Shown: piece after piece, positions 27,501 through 35,089 of the stretch
Layout: each line of letters starts with the position of its first letter
Numbering within the stretch: position 1 is the stretch's first letter
NCBI GenBank assembly: GCA_050303615.1
Contig: JBNLCC010000129.1
Coordinates: forward strand, 1-64,000
From: CAZDXJ01 sp050303615
GTDB taxonomy: Bacteria; Pseudomonadota; Gammaproteobacteria; Methylococcales; Methylomonadaceae
Length of the DNA: 64,000 nucleotides
Direction of reading: 5' to 3'
Position numbers and translations under genes: made by a program
Notes under the pieces: model-generated
Databases searched by the model: none
What the model was told of the DNA's origin: nothing
The model's input: only the letters and a program-made list of their open reading frames with translations

Positions 27501-29994
27501 TTGGCAGCGGCCAGTTGGTGCTTACCAAGGTATGGGCGACCGAAACTTCCTTCACCGGCAACGGCAATGGCGGCCAGGTGATTTTCTCGGGCTTCCATTC
27601 GATCTTGGCCTGCACGGCGAGCGGCGGAAACGGGAAGATTTCCACCTTAATGCCCAGCATTGCCATGATATAAAACGGATCGAATACATCGGCGGCCAGT
27701 TTTGCATCCACCGCCAGACCGAGCCGAATGATAAACACCTGTATGCCGATTTTTCCGTGCAGCCAGAGATCGCCGTGGAACTGCGCCGGCTGCCAATTTA
27801 CCGCCGCGTTGCCGTCGATCCACGCCTCAATGACTACCTGCACCGGACCGAACTTTAACGGATCGGGCGCATATCCCAGCCAGGCGCCGGTTTGCAGCTT
27901 GGAATTGTCGATCATGAAATAAGCCGACGCCTGGAACAACTTAAACAGCGCGGCACGAATGCGTTTTTCTTTCGGCTCATTGCGCCCCAGGTACAGATGC
28001 CAACGGTCCGGGGCGCCGAAGAAACCATGGGCGCTGCCATTGATGTCGATCAAGGTGCCTGCCTTATCGTAGGCATATTTTGCATCCAGGCCGAACTCGA
28101 AGGTTGCCTCCCGTCCGTCGAGTACCGCCAGCGCTCTGAACAACGGGTCTTCATCCAGCTTGGTTCGTTCCTGCAACAGGTTGGCGCGGCCTTCCAGCAG
28201 GATGAGCGGGCCCGGGAAAACAATGACCAGCAGCAAGCGTCCGTTGAACGGATAGCCGTTCATGGGCAGCACGCCGAGTGTCACGCCGGCGCCGATTGCC
28301 TGGTTGTCCAATTCCGGCGACCATTTGGCCGGCAGATCGGTAACACCCGGCTGGGGCCGTTTATACCAGCCGGCCGCCGCTGCTTGGTCAACCGGATCCT
28401 CATACCAGGCTTCGCCCGGTTTTTTGCCGGGTTCGTAATTGAGCGCAAACAAGCCCGCCATGCCGTAAAGGCCAACCGGTCCTATCGGAATACCGGTATT
28501 CCATTCGCCGGCCAGATAAATGGCGAAATAGGTGTATCGCGGGGGTTTATCCGTTTCGCCGACTACCAGTATCGCGTCAATTTTCGCTTTGTCCAGAGGA
28601 TAAAGAGTCAGTTTGATTTTGCCGACGAAGCGCATGTCGGCATAAGATATCGCTCCCTGTAAATCCAACACATTCGGTATCTTCATGTCCACGCCGATAC
28701 CGTTGAAAGTCACCTGCGGCGCAGTGCTGCCGGAATCATCCCAGACAATCTTGAGACCGTCCACCGATGCCCCTGCGGAAACGCCTTCAACCAGCCGCAC
28801 CGCGCCATTGAGTCCGAACCATTTTCGGCCGTCTTCCGTGGTTCCGAAACCGACTTTGGAAACTTCCAGGCGGATTCCGGCCAGTTTTATCGTCTGCGCT
28901 TTGCTCAGCTCCTGCCAGCCGCCTTCAAGTTTGACTTTTCCGTCGGAAGCGACGGCCAGTTCCTTGATATCGAAGCTGGGCCAGGAGATGCCTGCTAACT
29001 GCAGCGTAGGGGTGAGTTTTCCGCTCAGCTTGGCAGTGAATACGCCTTGCTCCGACGCAAAAGCAAGCGCCGAAATTTCAAATTGCAATACGTCTTTTAT
29101 CTCAAGCTTGCTGGCGCCTTTGGGGTTAGCCAGTCTGACCAGTACGTTGCCGTCAAAACCGATGGCCACGGCAATGCTGAGCCAATCCTCGAAAAACGGC
29201 AGTTTTATGCTGCCTTCGATGCTGGTACGGGTCGGGATATTCTGCTGAAAAGTCAACCCGATCCGGGTCAGTTTTGCATCCAGTCCCAGCAGGTTTTTAC
29301 CTTGTGGGTTGGCGTAATCCACGGTACCGCTGATGCCGCCGCTGCCAATGCCGAATTGCTTGACGTTCAAGGCTCCGTCGAACACCGTGGGGATACGCAG
29401 CACCGCCGTCTCGATATATAACCCCTGCCAATTGTCGTCGGCACCGGCGGGTTTCTGCCCCTTGCCGTCCAGGTTGACAGCCAATTGCATAGTCTCGATG
29501 ATCACGCCGGTACTGCCGATCATCAGCGGTTTGGATATGCCGAATGTTTTGCCGGCCTCAAAACCGGTATTGCCTTGGCTGTCGACGGTAAGCGACACTT
29601 TGCCGGATACCTCTGCATGTTTAACCGATTTATCGACAACAAACGCCTTGCCGACCTGTTTTACCGGCTGAAAAAAAGACGATGAAAACTGCAGCCGCAG
29701 GTCGACGTCTTTCAGCTTTGCGGAAAAGCCGTCCCCCATCTGTGCCTGTACGTCAAATTCAGTAAAGCGATCGCCGCGTCCCACCGCGAAGGCAAACCCG
29801 TCCATACCCGGAATAGACACTTTGAGCTCGGTCAGAATCAGCACCGTTGCCTCGACTTCCCAGCCGCTACCGGTATCGGAAAGATCATATTTGCTCAGTC
29901 CGATATTTTCCAGGCCGGGAATCTGAAATTTGTCGGAAGGCCAGAACGGTATGATTTCCTTGATCGGGATGAACGTTAAAAGATTGCTCTGCAT
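21556..29994 (-). CDS. Giant beta-rich protein with five C-terminal jelly-roll-like repeats
   Basis: 2812 residues, no signal peptide and no obvious membrane segments. The first ~760 residues are repeats of hydrophobic beta strands and Gly turns and may be a DUF6603-type region (tentative; function unknown). After a middle beta-rich region, five copies of a LamG/DUF1080-like jelly-roll repeat occur at about residues 1546-1721, 1941-2101, 2121-2295, 2308-2470 and 2485-2665. Each has a core like AIGVLFRYRDAKNHYRL followed by a strand such as GGIGLFCWANKNARFRNV. Such folds usually bind sugars or ligands. ATG 29994 has AGGAA before it. It is the last gene of the four-gene cluster, 15 bases after the 827-codon gene. 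The size and repeat architecture suggest a structural or adhesive role, but this is not shown. Confidence 0.75.
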   Translation of the reverse strand: MQSNLLTFIPIKEIIPFWPSDKFQIPGLENIGLSKYDLSDTGSGWEVEATVLILTELKVSIPGMDGFAFAVGRGDRFTEFDVQAQMGDGFSAKLKDVDLRLQFSSSFFQPVKQVGKAFVVDKSVKHAEVSGKVSLTVDSQGNTGFEAGKTFGISKPLMIGSTGVIIETMQLAVNLDGKGQKPAGADDNWQGLYIETAVLRIPTVFDGALNVKQFGIGSGGISGTVDYANPQGKNLLGLDAKLTRIGLTFQQNIPTRTSIEGSIKLPFFEDWLSIAVAIGFDGNVLVRLANPKGASKLEIKDVLQFEISALAFASEQGVFTAKLSGKLTPTLQLAGISWPSFDIKELAVASDGKVKLEGGWQELSKAQTIKLAGIRLEVSKVGFGTTEDGRKWFGLNGAVRLVEGVSAGASVDGLKIVWDDSGSTAPQVTFNGIGVDMKIPNVLDLQGAISYADMRFVGKIKLTLYPLDKAKIDAILVVGETDKPPRYTYFAIYLAGEWNTGIPIGPVGLYGMAGLFALNYEPGKKPGEAWYEDPVDQAAAAGWYKRPQPGVTDLPAKWSPELDNQAIGAGVTLGVLPMNGYPFNGRLLLVIVFPGPLILLEGRANLLQERTKLDEDPLFRALAVLDGREATFEFGLDAKYAYDKAGTLIDINGSAHGFFGAPDRWHLYLGRNEPKEKRIRAALFKLFQASAYFMIDNSKLQTGAWLGYAPDPLKFGPVQVVIEAWIDGNAAVNWQPAQFHGDLWLHGKIGIQVFIIRLGLAVDAKLAADVFDPFYIMAMLGIKVEIFPFPPLAVQAKIEWKPEKITWPPLPLPVKEVSVAHTLVSTNWPLPRAASNGCGPLLLPDYQAAMKGFIRSFYVDAEFSKITMPASDRETRRQSPVVPMDARLHISFTQPIHDDILVGNNSRPPAEYIEIGNPDKQGENPLSVRFGLAEISLEKWSGQAWQSKARRWLDGSGKNQSSGEKLFGSWAPVPAVSERTNIEQTKLWLWSETPFDYTRNSGKALEQWYTEKLPHAPCIPVPPKRPSETYTFGLLNRGEPLLSGWSHPENPALRFAWKAPGRLMPLVLSQDLSGYTVVLRFPATDVRAQPNWLTIRLPQNTAEPHYISRVDVLAADQEAVLASGDGTAAVGPGVPMPHPDLGPNNRLFEITVHAFPGKQLRTIELRGGALLSVLSITLVFDITERARNLREIREKRILGAISDWNDVGRILEPDSQYRLKIVTTVQTRGTIHALTEPGKTPEIKRTITEYAYFQTQGPPGLASLAKPVGLSGKSEKDFTAGLDDLAEYVQQTLPPSIPAEGSKRLHPKPHYRAFDVGVEFNAATDYVDLMYQLASRDLMLYLYDNNDRPVRDAQGWLSVAPASWDTRKQTTLLEQQQRFISLLNNCAASSLPPVKLPVQLSATSANRVLASDTAYEARLKPLLLHDALASILPGRWRQPDDTIGSAAHSNWTPSQVAALAVDVQKGEMYLAGRQAWKIRGSGKKVGLDAGIQALRKISALVSEARKKGNGFYTLFLQDDRKAGTKTYLIRRVEAGDKVLLLEDSPVFDGTTRWSIQPGLPCLLQSGNIWGGSATAGAINKPGTILPLAPGADWSDYRFTVTARSLDDDAIGVAFRYQDMKNYYLFAMDRQRRYRRLLRIKDGRWSLLQADDFVFETNRDYAITVEAVANQITVFLDRETVFSHHDRPAGTAQPIPPLFKGTVGLYSWANNGATFRDLSVDDLSKDSIVVYRLPFTTSRFANFAHHMHSYQDVAWYSAVDTKPDWKNAVSIPAAGKQPTVLGLPGNAESISYAALAKKLLGSGFSKTPHRFEVTRLSDAARNKTWALLCRSPEPIDWARTQLALQAGPARRQKTVFAPGAVKLISGTKGTATSADECVDILLRDACNLSHCRVDYLRMPDAATPMTDELLLADSFDDSLTEADSASSPPDALWSGSPEDFFAVAELTDRNGKPLAESSWTVEKNRLLQRGAAAGSMVLIGEKEWLDYQFSADMLLQGSGTSGILLRYRDAGNYYQLGINADNKQWQLIRAYAGVTTLLAQGSISGSTGSPRKLRFRAQGAKLAGYWGRRKLFERHDYSLHGGRSGLFCDSAVRVAFNAIEVNDLSRRLGQWRIHDLGNPKLGPSQWKIAHGALWQRSNIWSLNPTFQQPGLLGTFVTAGDLVWRDYRLTVQMRSDDNDAIGIMVRCSDPGSYYLLVTDQQQNYTRLIKAQNGAFTTLWPASAAIKTSGYTVGKSFGMELEVQGAMISGYIDGQRLFAITDRSLPRGGIGLFAWANTGACFQNVEVRSLPERKTALLTETFKEARRWWQADDDSPAQLSIHGGEAALAENDQLWTGSKKWGDVVCSLRWRMAEGGKAAGLLFRYQDRQNYYRLTLGVEGLSLSRVRNGIAAPLWKSQRKAVAGYYYELLVKVADKKTEQREKLTEIELFLDGIPLCRVLDVDATAIASGAIGCFIGSGTQCFISAVAVIPAANSFNQWLLNEQFDELDPEIWSVHDEVAAREQGSQWSVADNELQQRSNIYGYVPGSRKKQLLGTTIVAGNGNWSDYRFTAEIRSDDDDAIGVLFRYRDAKNHYRLFMDQQRKIRRLVKIDHGEHTVLWEQQAGLPLKTWNLLAVDVFQGRLSAHLNGETLFEISDENFFGSGGIGLFCWANKNARFRNVRVAAARWLPFYIFGKETPFQAGTQIRLHAATGALQPGRASTAPTMLHRYAVQDDADRLPRLRATDETLRIVSVDGSVMHCRMFDEPRPYREQPLRILRNNDGTGFFLLPAADQQVLPNGAYKCRFWYLKNVGEKLPVLRESGSDHTEFAEIDID

Positions 29995-30009
29995 GACCGT
30001 TATTCCTGT

Positions 30010-32493
30010 TTATAAATCGCGGACGATATTGCGCCGGTGAAAATGTCGCCTGAGATTGGTTTTCCACAAGGTCCGGTTTGCCGGGATCGTTAAAATATTC
30101 TGGCAAAATTGGCGGATGCCCAACGGCGGAGGGGCCGTTCCCCAGGATTGAAAGTAAGTGGACAACTGGGTAAAGGGCACCCAAAGATATTGGTTGAATT
30201 TCGGGTAGTACGCCGTTCCGTTGCAGTAACCGTGCGGAATAGCGCTTATGTCCCCGTTTTCGCTATCGCCCACGGTTTTGTCCTTGAGCGCGGCAGGGAG
30301 CATTTCATATTGGTAAAGATCAAAGATAGCGTGTGCTACGGCGTCTTCAATTTTTTCACCTGAATTTCTGGGCAGTGAAAATTTTCGAGGCGGAGATTCA
30401 TAGCTTTTATGGTCAAATACCAGTGAAAAAAACGGCGCCCACCCTTCGATCAATGCCGTGAATTCGTTGATGACCTTCTTGCTGTGGGGGTCAAATCCCA
30501 GTGACGTGGCAACTCTGTTCCAGACCGTCTCCGTGGATTCCCAGGCAACCGACTGGACAAAATGGCCGTATTCATGAGCGATGGTGCTTAATGAAACCAG
30601 CTTCCGCTGGGGATCGACATAGATATTGATGGCAAGTTGCTTGCCGAAAATTCGTGCGTTTGAAGTGATGCCGCGAAACCAACTTTTCGGTTTGTCGTGC
30701 AGCCCGATGGTCAGCGGCTTGGCTTGCCATAAAGGCGTACTTCCGGGACCGTCTTTTGTCATATAGTTCAACCAACGATGCATCTCCAGTACTTTTTTAA
30801 GGGTGAACACGGCGTTGCGGAACACGATGTGCCGGTCAGTATCCGGCAATCTGATTACTTGGGGGCCATTGCCGGTTTTCCCTAACGTCTCATTCATTCC
30901 CCTGGCCAAACGCGCTTCCGTTTCCCAGGACATGGCTGTGGCCGAGCGAATAGAGATAAAATCCAGATAGCTGTTGGCCACCACCGTCCGTTTTAAACCG
31001 ATGGAAGGGATTTCTATGTCGGTAAAGACTTTAATGGCCATAGGCTGAACGGTCATATCGGGTAGCCAGGTGTCGATTACCCCATTGGCATCGGTTCGAC
31101 AATATGAAGTAACCGAATTAGTTTTACCGGAAATTCCGACCTTAACGCCGGGTGGAAAGCGGCGCAGCCGGCCATATTGATTTTTACGTTTTAACGAAAT
31201 ACCGTGAAAACGAATTACCCTTGCCGAGGCGTTTTCCGCGATGTGCTTGTCGTACTCCCGGCGGTAGCCGTCTTGATAAAGTAATTGCACGTGGATATGC
31301 ACGCCTAGCCGAAACACCAGTGGTTCCGCTGCGTTGCCCAGGCTTACGCCCTGAAATTTTTCGAAGAACCCCGGCATGCCGTTGACATCGTACTTGCCGG
31401 TACTTCGCCATTGTTTCGGTAATTTCGTGGTACCGATAAAATGCTCGTTGAGGTCGACAACAAAATACAGTTTGCTGCCGATTAGCGCTTGATATTTGTT
31501 TTTGGGAATGACTAAGGTTATTACACCGTGTGGATTGAGGCTGCCTACCGTCGGCAGCACCGGAATATCGTTGTTGATTTTGACGCTGGCATTGGGTCCC
31601 CAATCGATGGGCTTATATTTTTTATCGGCCACGCTCCAATATTCAAAACGTAAAACGAAACTGAGGCTTTGTTGTTGCTTGATGGCCCATAATGCCAGGG
31701 GATGCTGCTGCAGTCTGAATTCGAGTTGAGCCAAGGCTTTGAAGCATTGGGTGGGGTTTATATGGCTGACCGACGCCGGAGCGCCGCGGCGTTTGGTTAA
31801 TTTAACCAGGCTGAGGGTTAATTCCGAATTGAATTCGCCGATCCATTCTCCCGCGAGCACCTGAATTGTCACCAGGCCGTTGCGGTTCTCGCCGGGAGCA
31901 GGCAGTAAACTTTTAAGCAGGCGATCCGTCAATGTTTTACGCAACCTGGTCGCCAGTTTTTGTTTGTCGCCCGCTTCGAATCCGAAACCGACTTGCAAGG
32001 AGCGGCGCTGCATAATTTCCATGACCAGGGCTTGGATATTCAATACTCTGTCGATCGGACCGCCGGCGGCAACCAAGTCCTGTTTTAGCTGTTTTTGATT
32101 GACGTTTTCATATATCACGTAGCAAGGTATCGGTATTACTTTGGCCAACTTTGCCGGTTCATTGCCGGGGAGGGTTTTGATGACGACAGTGGGAACGTTC
32201 GCGGTAAACGAAAAAGCGCCGTCTCTGAGGATGTCACCGGGTCTCAAATAGCAGAGCATTCCCGTGATCATCGCAAATTGCTCAGTTGCCACGCCGCCTT
32301 TGAGGCTGATTTTTATGACCGGTACTTTTCCGCCGCCGGGAACTGGCCGTTGTTCCGGTTTGGGCGTTTGTAAATAAGCGGCCCAGCCGGAAAAACGGGC
32401 GTCCCACGCCGCTTGGTTTTTTACTTGAAAACCGAATTCCGGCATCAGCACCGGCATGGCCAGCTTCGGTCTTTTCGCGCTTGCCGCTGTCAT
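30010..32493 (-). CDS. Large zinc-metallopeptidase-like protein, paralogue 1
   Basis: 827 residues. The C-terminal third has the gluzincin-type signature HEYGHFVQ (His640, Glu641, His644) with a downstream EGWAPF (Glu683) as probable third zinc ligand. The N-terminal ~280 residues carry a block (FTANVPTVVIKTLP, PCYVIYENVNQKQL) that aligns with the next gene upstream, so the two are tandem duplicates. Beta-rich regions lie between. No signal peptide. Its ATG overlaps the stop of the upstream paralogue (ATGA), so translation is coupled. A peptidase role is inferred from the motif; the substrate is unknown, perhaps partner proteins in the same cluster. Confidence 0.75.
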   Translation of the reverse strand: MTAASAKRPKLAMPVLMPEFGFQVKNQAAWDARFSGWAAYLQTPKPEQRPVPGGGKVPVIKISLKGGVATEQFAMITGMLCYLRPGDILRDGAFSFTANVPTVVIKTLPGNEPAKLAKVIPIPCYVIYENVNQKQLKQDLVAAGGPIDRVLNIQALVMEIMQRRSLQVGFGFEAGDKQKLATRLRKTLTDRLLKSLLPAPGENRNGLVTIQVLAGEWIGEFNSELTLSLVKLTKRRGAPASVSHINPTQCFKALAQLEFRLQQHPLALWAIKQQQSLSFVLRFEYWSVADKKYKPIDWGPNASVKINNDIPVLPTVGSLNPHGVITLVIPKNKYQALIGSKLYFVVDLNEHFIGTTKLPKQWRSTGKYDVNGMPGFFEKFQGVSLGNAAEPLVFRLGVHIHVQLLYQDGYRREYDKHIAENASARVIRFHGISLKRKNQYGRLRRFPPGVKVGISGKTNSVTSYCRTDANGVIDTWLPDMTVQPMAIKVFTDIEIPSIGLKRTVVANSYLDFISIRSATAMSWETEARLARGMNETLGKTGNGPQVIRLPDTDRHIVFRNAVFTLKKVLEMHRWLNYMTKDGPGSTPLWQAKPLTIGLHDKPKSWFRGITSNARIFGKQLAINIYVDPQRKLVSLSTIAHEYGHFVQSVAWESTETVWNRVATSLGFDPHSKKVINEFTALIEGWAPFFSLVFDHKSYESPPRKFSLPRNSGEKIEDAVAHAIFDLYQYEMLPAALKDKTVGDSENGDISAIPHGYCNGTAYYPKFNQYLWVPFTQLSTYFQSWGTAPPPLGIRQFCQNILTIPANRTLWKTNLRRHFHRRNIVRDL

Positions 32494-34961
32494 TTCACGA
32501 CCGTATTGAATTCGTTCATCAAATTCCGCAAACCCGTTACATAACCGGCTCCCATTGTTTGGTTCCGGTGCATCTCGGCGAGTTTTACGACGGCATTGAG
32601 AAAATGTGCGGCGCTCAAGCCTTCTCTATCCGAACCCACTGAGTATTGCCGCAATATCTTGAATGCGGTCCAGATCAGATCATAAAAATCCTGAGTCGCA
32701 TAAACCAGATTCGGATTCTGCCGGAAAGCCGTATTATTCTCGTAAATGTTGCCGTTCGAACTTTCCTCAGCGTAAATATTGTCCCGGATGCCGGCCGATG
32801 CGAAAAACAATTCGAAAACACTCAGCAAAGCGCCGGCAAACGCCCCTTCCACGTAGTTGCCCAGGTTTTTGTGTTTGAATTTTGTGCAGGGATCCTGGTT
32901 TTTATTGCGGCACTGAAGCAGTTTGGGCGATTTTCCCCATTTTTGGTATGACGCCCGATTTGTGCTTTTTCCCGTCGCATAAACCTCTATATATTCCAAA
33001 CGCATTTTTGCAAGATGATTCTTCAGGGTATTTTGCCGGTCTGAGCATTTCATGACCTGGCACATGAATTCGGCCCATCCTTCGGTAAAAGCGGTGTTCG
33101 GATCGCTGATCACGTGCAGGTCATGGTAACCGTCTTTTTGTACAGGAAAATAGGTTGCGTAATTGTGCAAGTGAATCCGTAAAGCCTGGTAAGAGATACA
33201 ATGTCCGATTTCGTGCACTAACGTGCGCCGGCTCCAATGGCTGGAAAGGTCGATCCAGGTTTCATAATGACCGGCGGAATTTGACGTTTTTGTAGTAAAC
33301 CTTGCATACGATTTGGATTTCTTTTTTCCCTTGAATTCAAAGAGCAGAATCCGTAGCGGCATGCCTTGCCATGCGTTACGGGTCATCGTCCGGACCCATA
33401 AATGCGTCTCCCAAAGGATTTTGATCGCATAAAGCGATGCATTGAAATAGTGGTTGTCGCGGGAGACTAGCAAGGAGGTATCCGGCAGTCTGCATATTGT
33501 TACGGAAAACCGAAAGCTTTCCGAAATCCCGGCTACCGGCACATTCAGATCATAGACGTTCTTTTTGGCCCGTGTCGCCCGATAGACGTGGGTGCGGGGT
33601 AAAAAATGAGCTTTGTCGTAAACATCGCTATGCACAATGATTTCCATCGCGTAATCGCCGGCATCCATAAAGATAAAGTCCAGCTTTCCTTTGGAATTGG
33701 TGCGGAGCGTTTGGGTTCGGGTGCGACCCCTGTCGATTTTTTCGATAACGGTAACCAGGATGCCGGCAGGAAAGGGCGCCGGTTCGGTTCGGGTATAGTA
33801 TTTATCCAGGTCTATAACGCCCTCTTTGTTTTCGTGGCTGATTACGGATTTGTGGTATTGCAGGGAAATTTGTTTTTTAATCTGCAATCGAAACACCAAG
33901 GGAGTATTCGGGGTTCCCAGCGAAAATCCGTGATATTTTTCAATAAAGCCGCGGATACCGTTTATATCGGTCAAATTGCGGGTGGAGTAAGTTTCGGAAC
34001 CGGTCCCGCCGATCTTGAAAAACAGGCTTTTACTTACTGCATCTTTTAGCTGATCCCGGGACAATTCAAAATGGACCAAACCGCTATGGGTGTCGGTATT
34101 TTTCGGGCTATATGTCTTATCTCCGGCATGCAGCTTGATATCGGTGGAGAAGACGGTGGATTTTTTACTCGCTTCGTCCCAGCTTTCAAATCTCAAATAA
34201 AAGTTCGCCGGACCTGGCAGGGTCAAGTTGGCAAGTAACGGATGATTTGCCAGCCGGGTTTCATAATGGGCAATTTTATGGATTATCTCTGCCACTTTTA
34301 AATACACCGGCTTTTTCGGGCCGCCGGCCTGTCCTGAGAGCAGTGCAGCCATTTTCAGATCCACAGAGTCCGTCATTTTGCCTATGGCATCGCCGGCCCG
34401 TACCGGCACCGTATTGAACTGCTTTCGCTTTGCACCAGCCGACGGGATCAGCTGTTCTATGAACCACTTGTTTAATTTTTCCAGCATGTCGGCTTTTTTA
34501 TCCGCCGGTACCAGTTTCCCCATCAGCGCCTGGTAAACCTGTTTGGATACGTAGCGCCTTGCCGGACCGCCGGGTTTTGCCAGATCGGATTGCAACGTCT
34601 GCAGATCGATATTTTCGTAAATGACGTAGTTGGGTAGGGTCAGCGATTTTGCCGCTTTGGCCAGCGCACCGGTCGGGACCGTTTTAATGATGACGGTTGC
34701 GGTATTCGCCGTAAAATCAAACACGCCGTCCCGGAGCCTTTCGTTTTTTCGCAGACACAGCAGCATGCCGTCTGCTATGGCATATATTTGTTTGGACTCG
34801 GTCGGGTCACTCAAGGTAAAGCGAGTCGCAAAATTAAATAGAGCTGCTGCTGCCGCGACTTCGATGGGTGCGTTTTTCTTTTTTTGAAAATAGGTCTGCC
34901 AGTCTTCATTGCTGCCGGGCATTAAAAAAGGCATTGCAAAAACCAGTCTGTTATCGGTCAT
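32490..34961 (-). CDS. Large zinc-metallopeptidase-like protein, paralogue 2
   Basis: 823 residues from the ATG at 34961, which has AGAGGA 9 bases upstream; an in-frame TTG at 34991 would add 10 residues. It has the same architecture as its neighbour: an N-terminal paired block (FTANTATVIIKTVP, PNYVIYENIDLQTL) and a C-terminal HEIGHCIS (His583, Glu584, His587) followed by EGWAEF (Glu627). The HExxH-to-Glu spacing is nearly equal in the two (43 and 44 residues). No signal peptide. The divergence between paralogues is large, so the duplication is not recent. Confidence 0.75.
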   Translation of the reverse strand: MTDNRLVFAMPFLMPGSNEDWQTYFQKKKNAPIEVAAAAALFNFATRFTLSDPTESKQIYAIADGMLLCLRKNERLRDGVFDFTANTATVIIKTVPTGALAKAAKSLTLPNYVIYENIDLQTLQSDLAKPGGPARRYVSKQVYQALMGKLVPADKKADMLEKLNKWFIEQLIPSAGAKRKQFNTVPVRAGDAIGKMTDSVDLKMAALLSGQAGGPKKPVYLKVAEIIHKIAHYETRLANHPLLANLTLPGPANFYLRFESWDEASKKSTVFSTDIKLHAGDKTYSPKNTDTHSGLVHFELSRDQLKDAVSKSLFFKIGGTGSETYSTRNLTDINGIRGFIEKYHGFSLGTPNTPLVFRLQIKKQISLQYHKSVISHENKEGVIDLDKYYTRTEPAPFPAGILVTVIEKIDRGRTRTQTLRTNSKGKLDFIFMDAGDYAMEIIVHSDVYDKAHFLPRTHVYRATRAKKNVYDLNVPVAGISESFRFSVTICRLPDTSLLVSRDNHYFNASLYAIKILWETHLWVRTMTRNAWQGMPLRILLFEFKGKKKSKSYARFTTKTSNSAGHYETWIDLSSHWSRRTLVHEIGHCISYQALRIHLHNYATYFPVQKDGYHDLHVISDPNTAFTEGWAEFMCQVMKCSDRQNTLKNHLAKMRLEYIEVYATGKSTNRASYQKWGKSPKLLQCRNKNQDPCTKFKHKNLGNYVEGAFAGALLSVFELFFASAGIRDNIYAEESSNGNIYENNTAFRQNPNLVYATQDFYDLIWTAFKILRQYSVGSDREGLSAAHFLNAVVKLAEMHRNQTMGAGYVTGLRNLMNEFNTVVK

Positions 34962-35089
34962 TATCCGATATCCTCTACCATTATTTATCAATTAAACTGC
35001 GTTAATCGCCAGACATTCCAACCACCATTCCGGCATAGTCCTTTCAGGAAAAAACATCCCACCCATGCCCGCTTCCGTTAAGGAACACT

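Noticed and set aside
27892..28662. 256-codon open frame on the plus strand
   Set aside because: It lies antisense within the 2812-codon gene, has no ribosome-binding site and no family pattern; it is a shadow of the coding strand.
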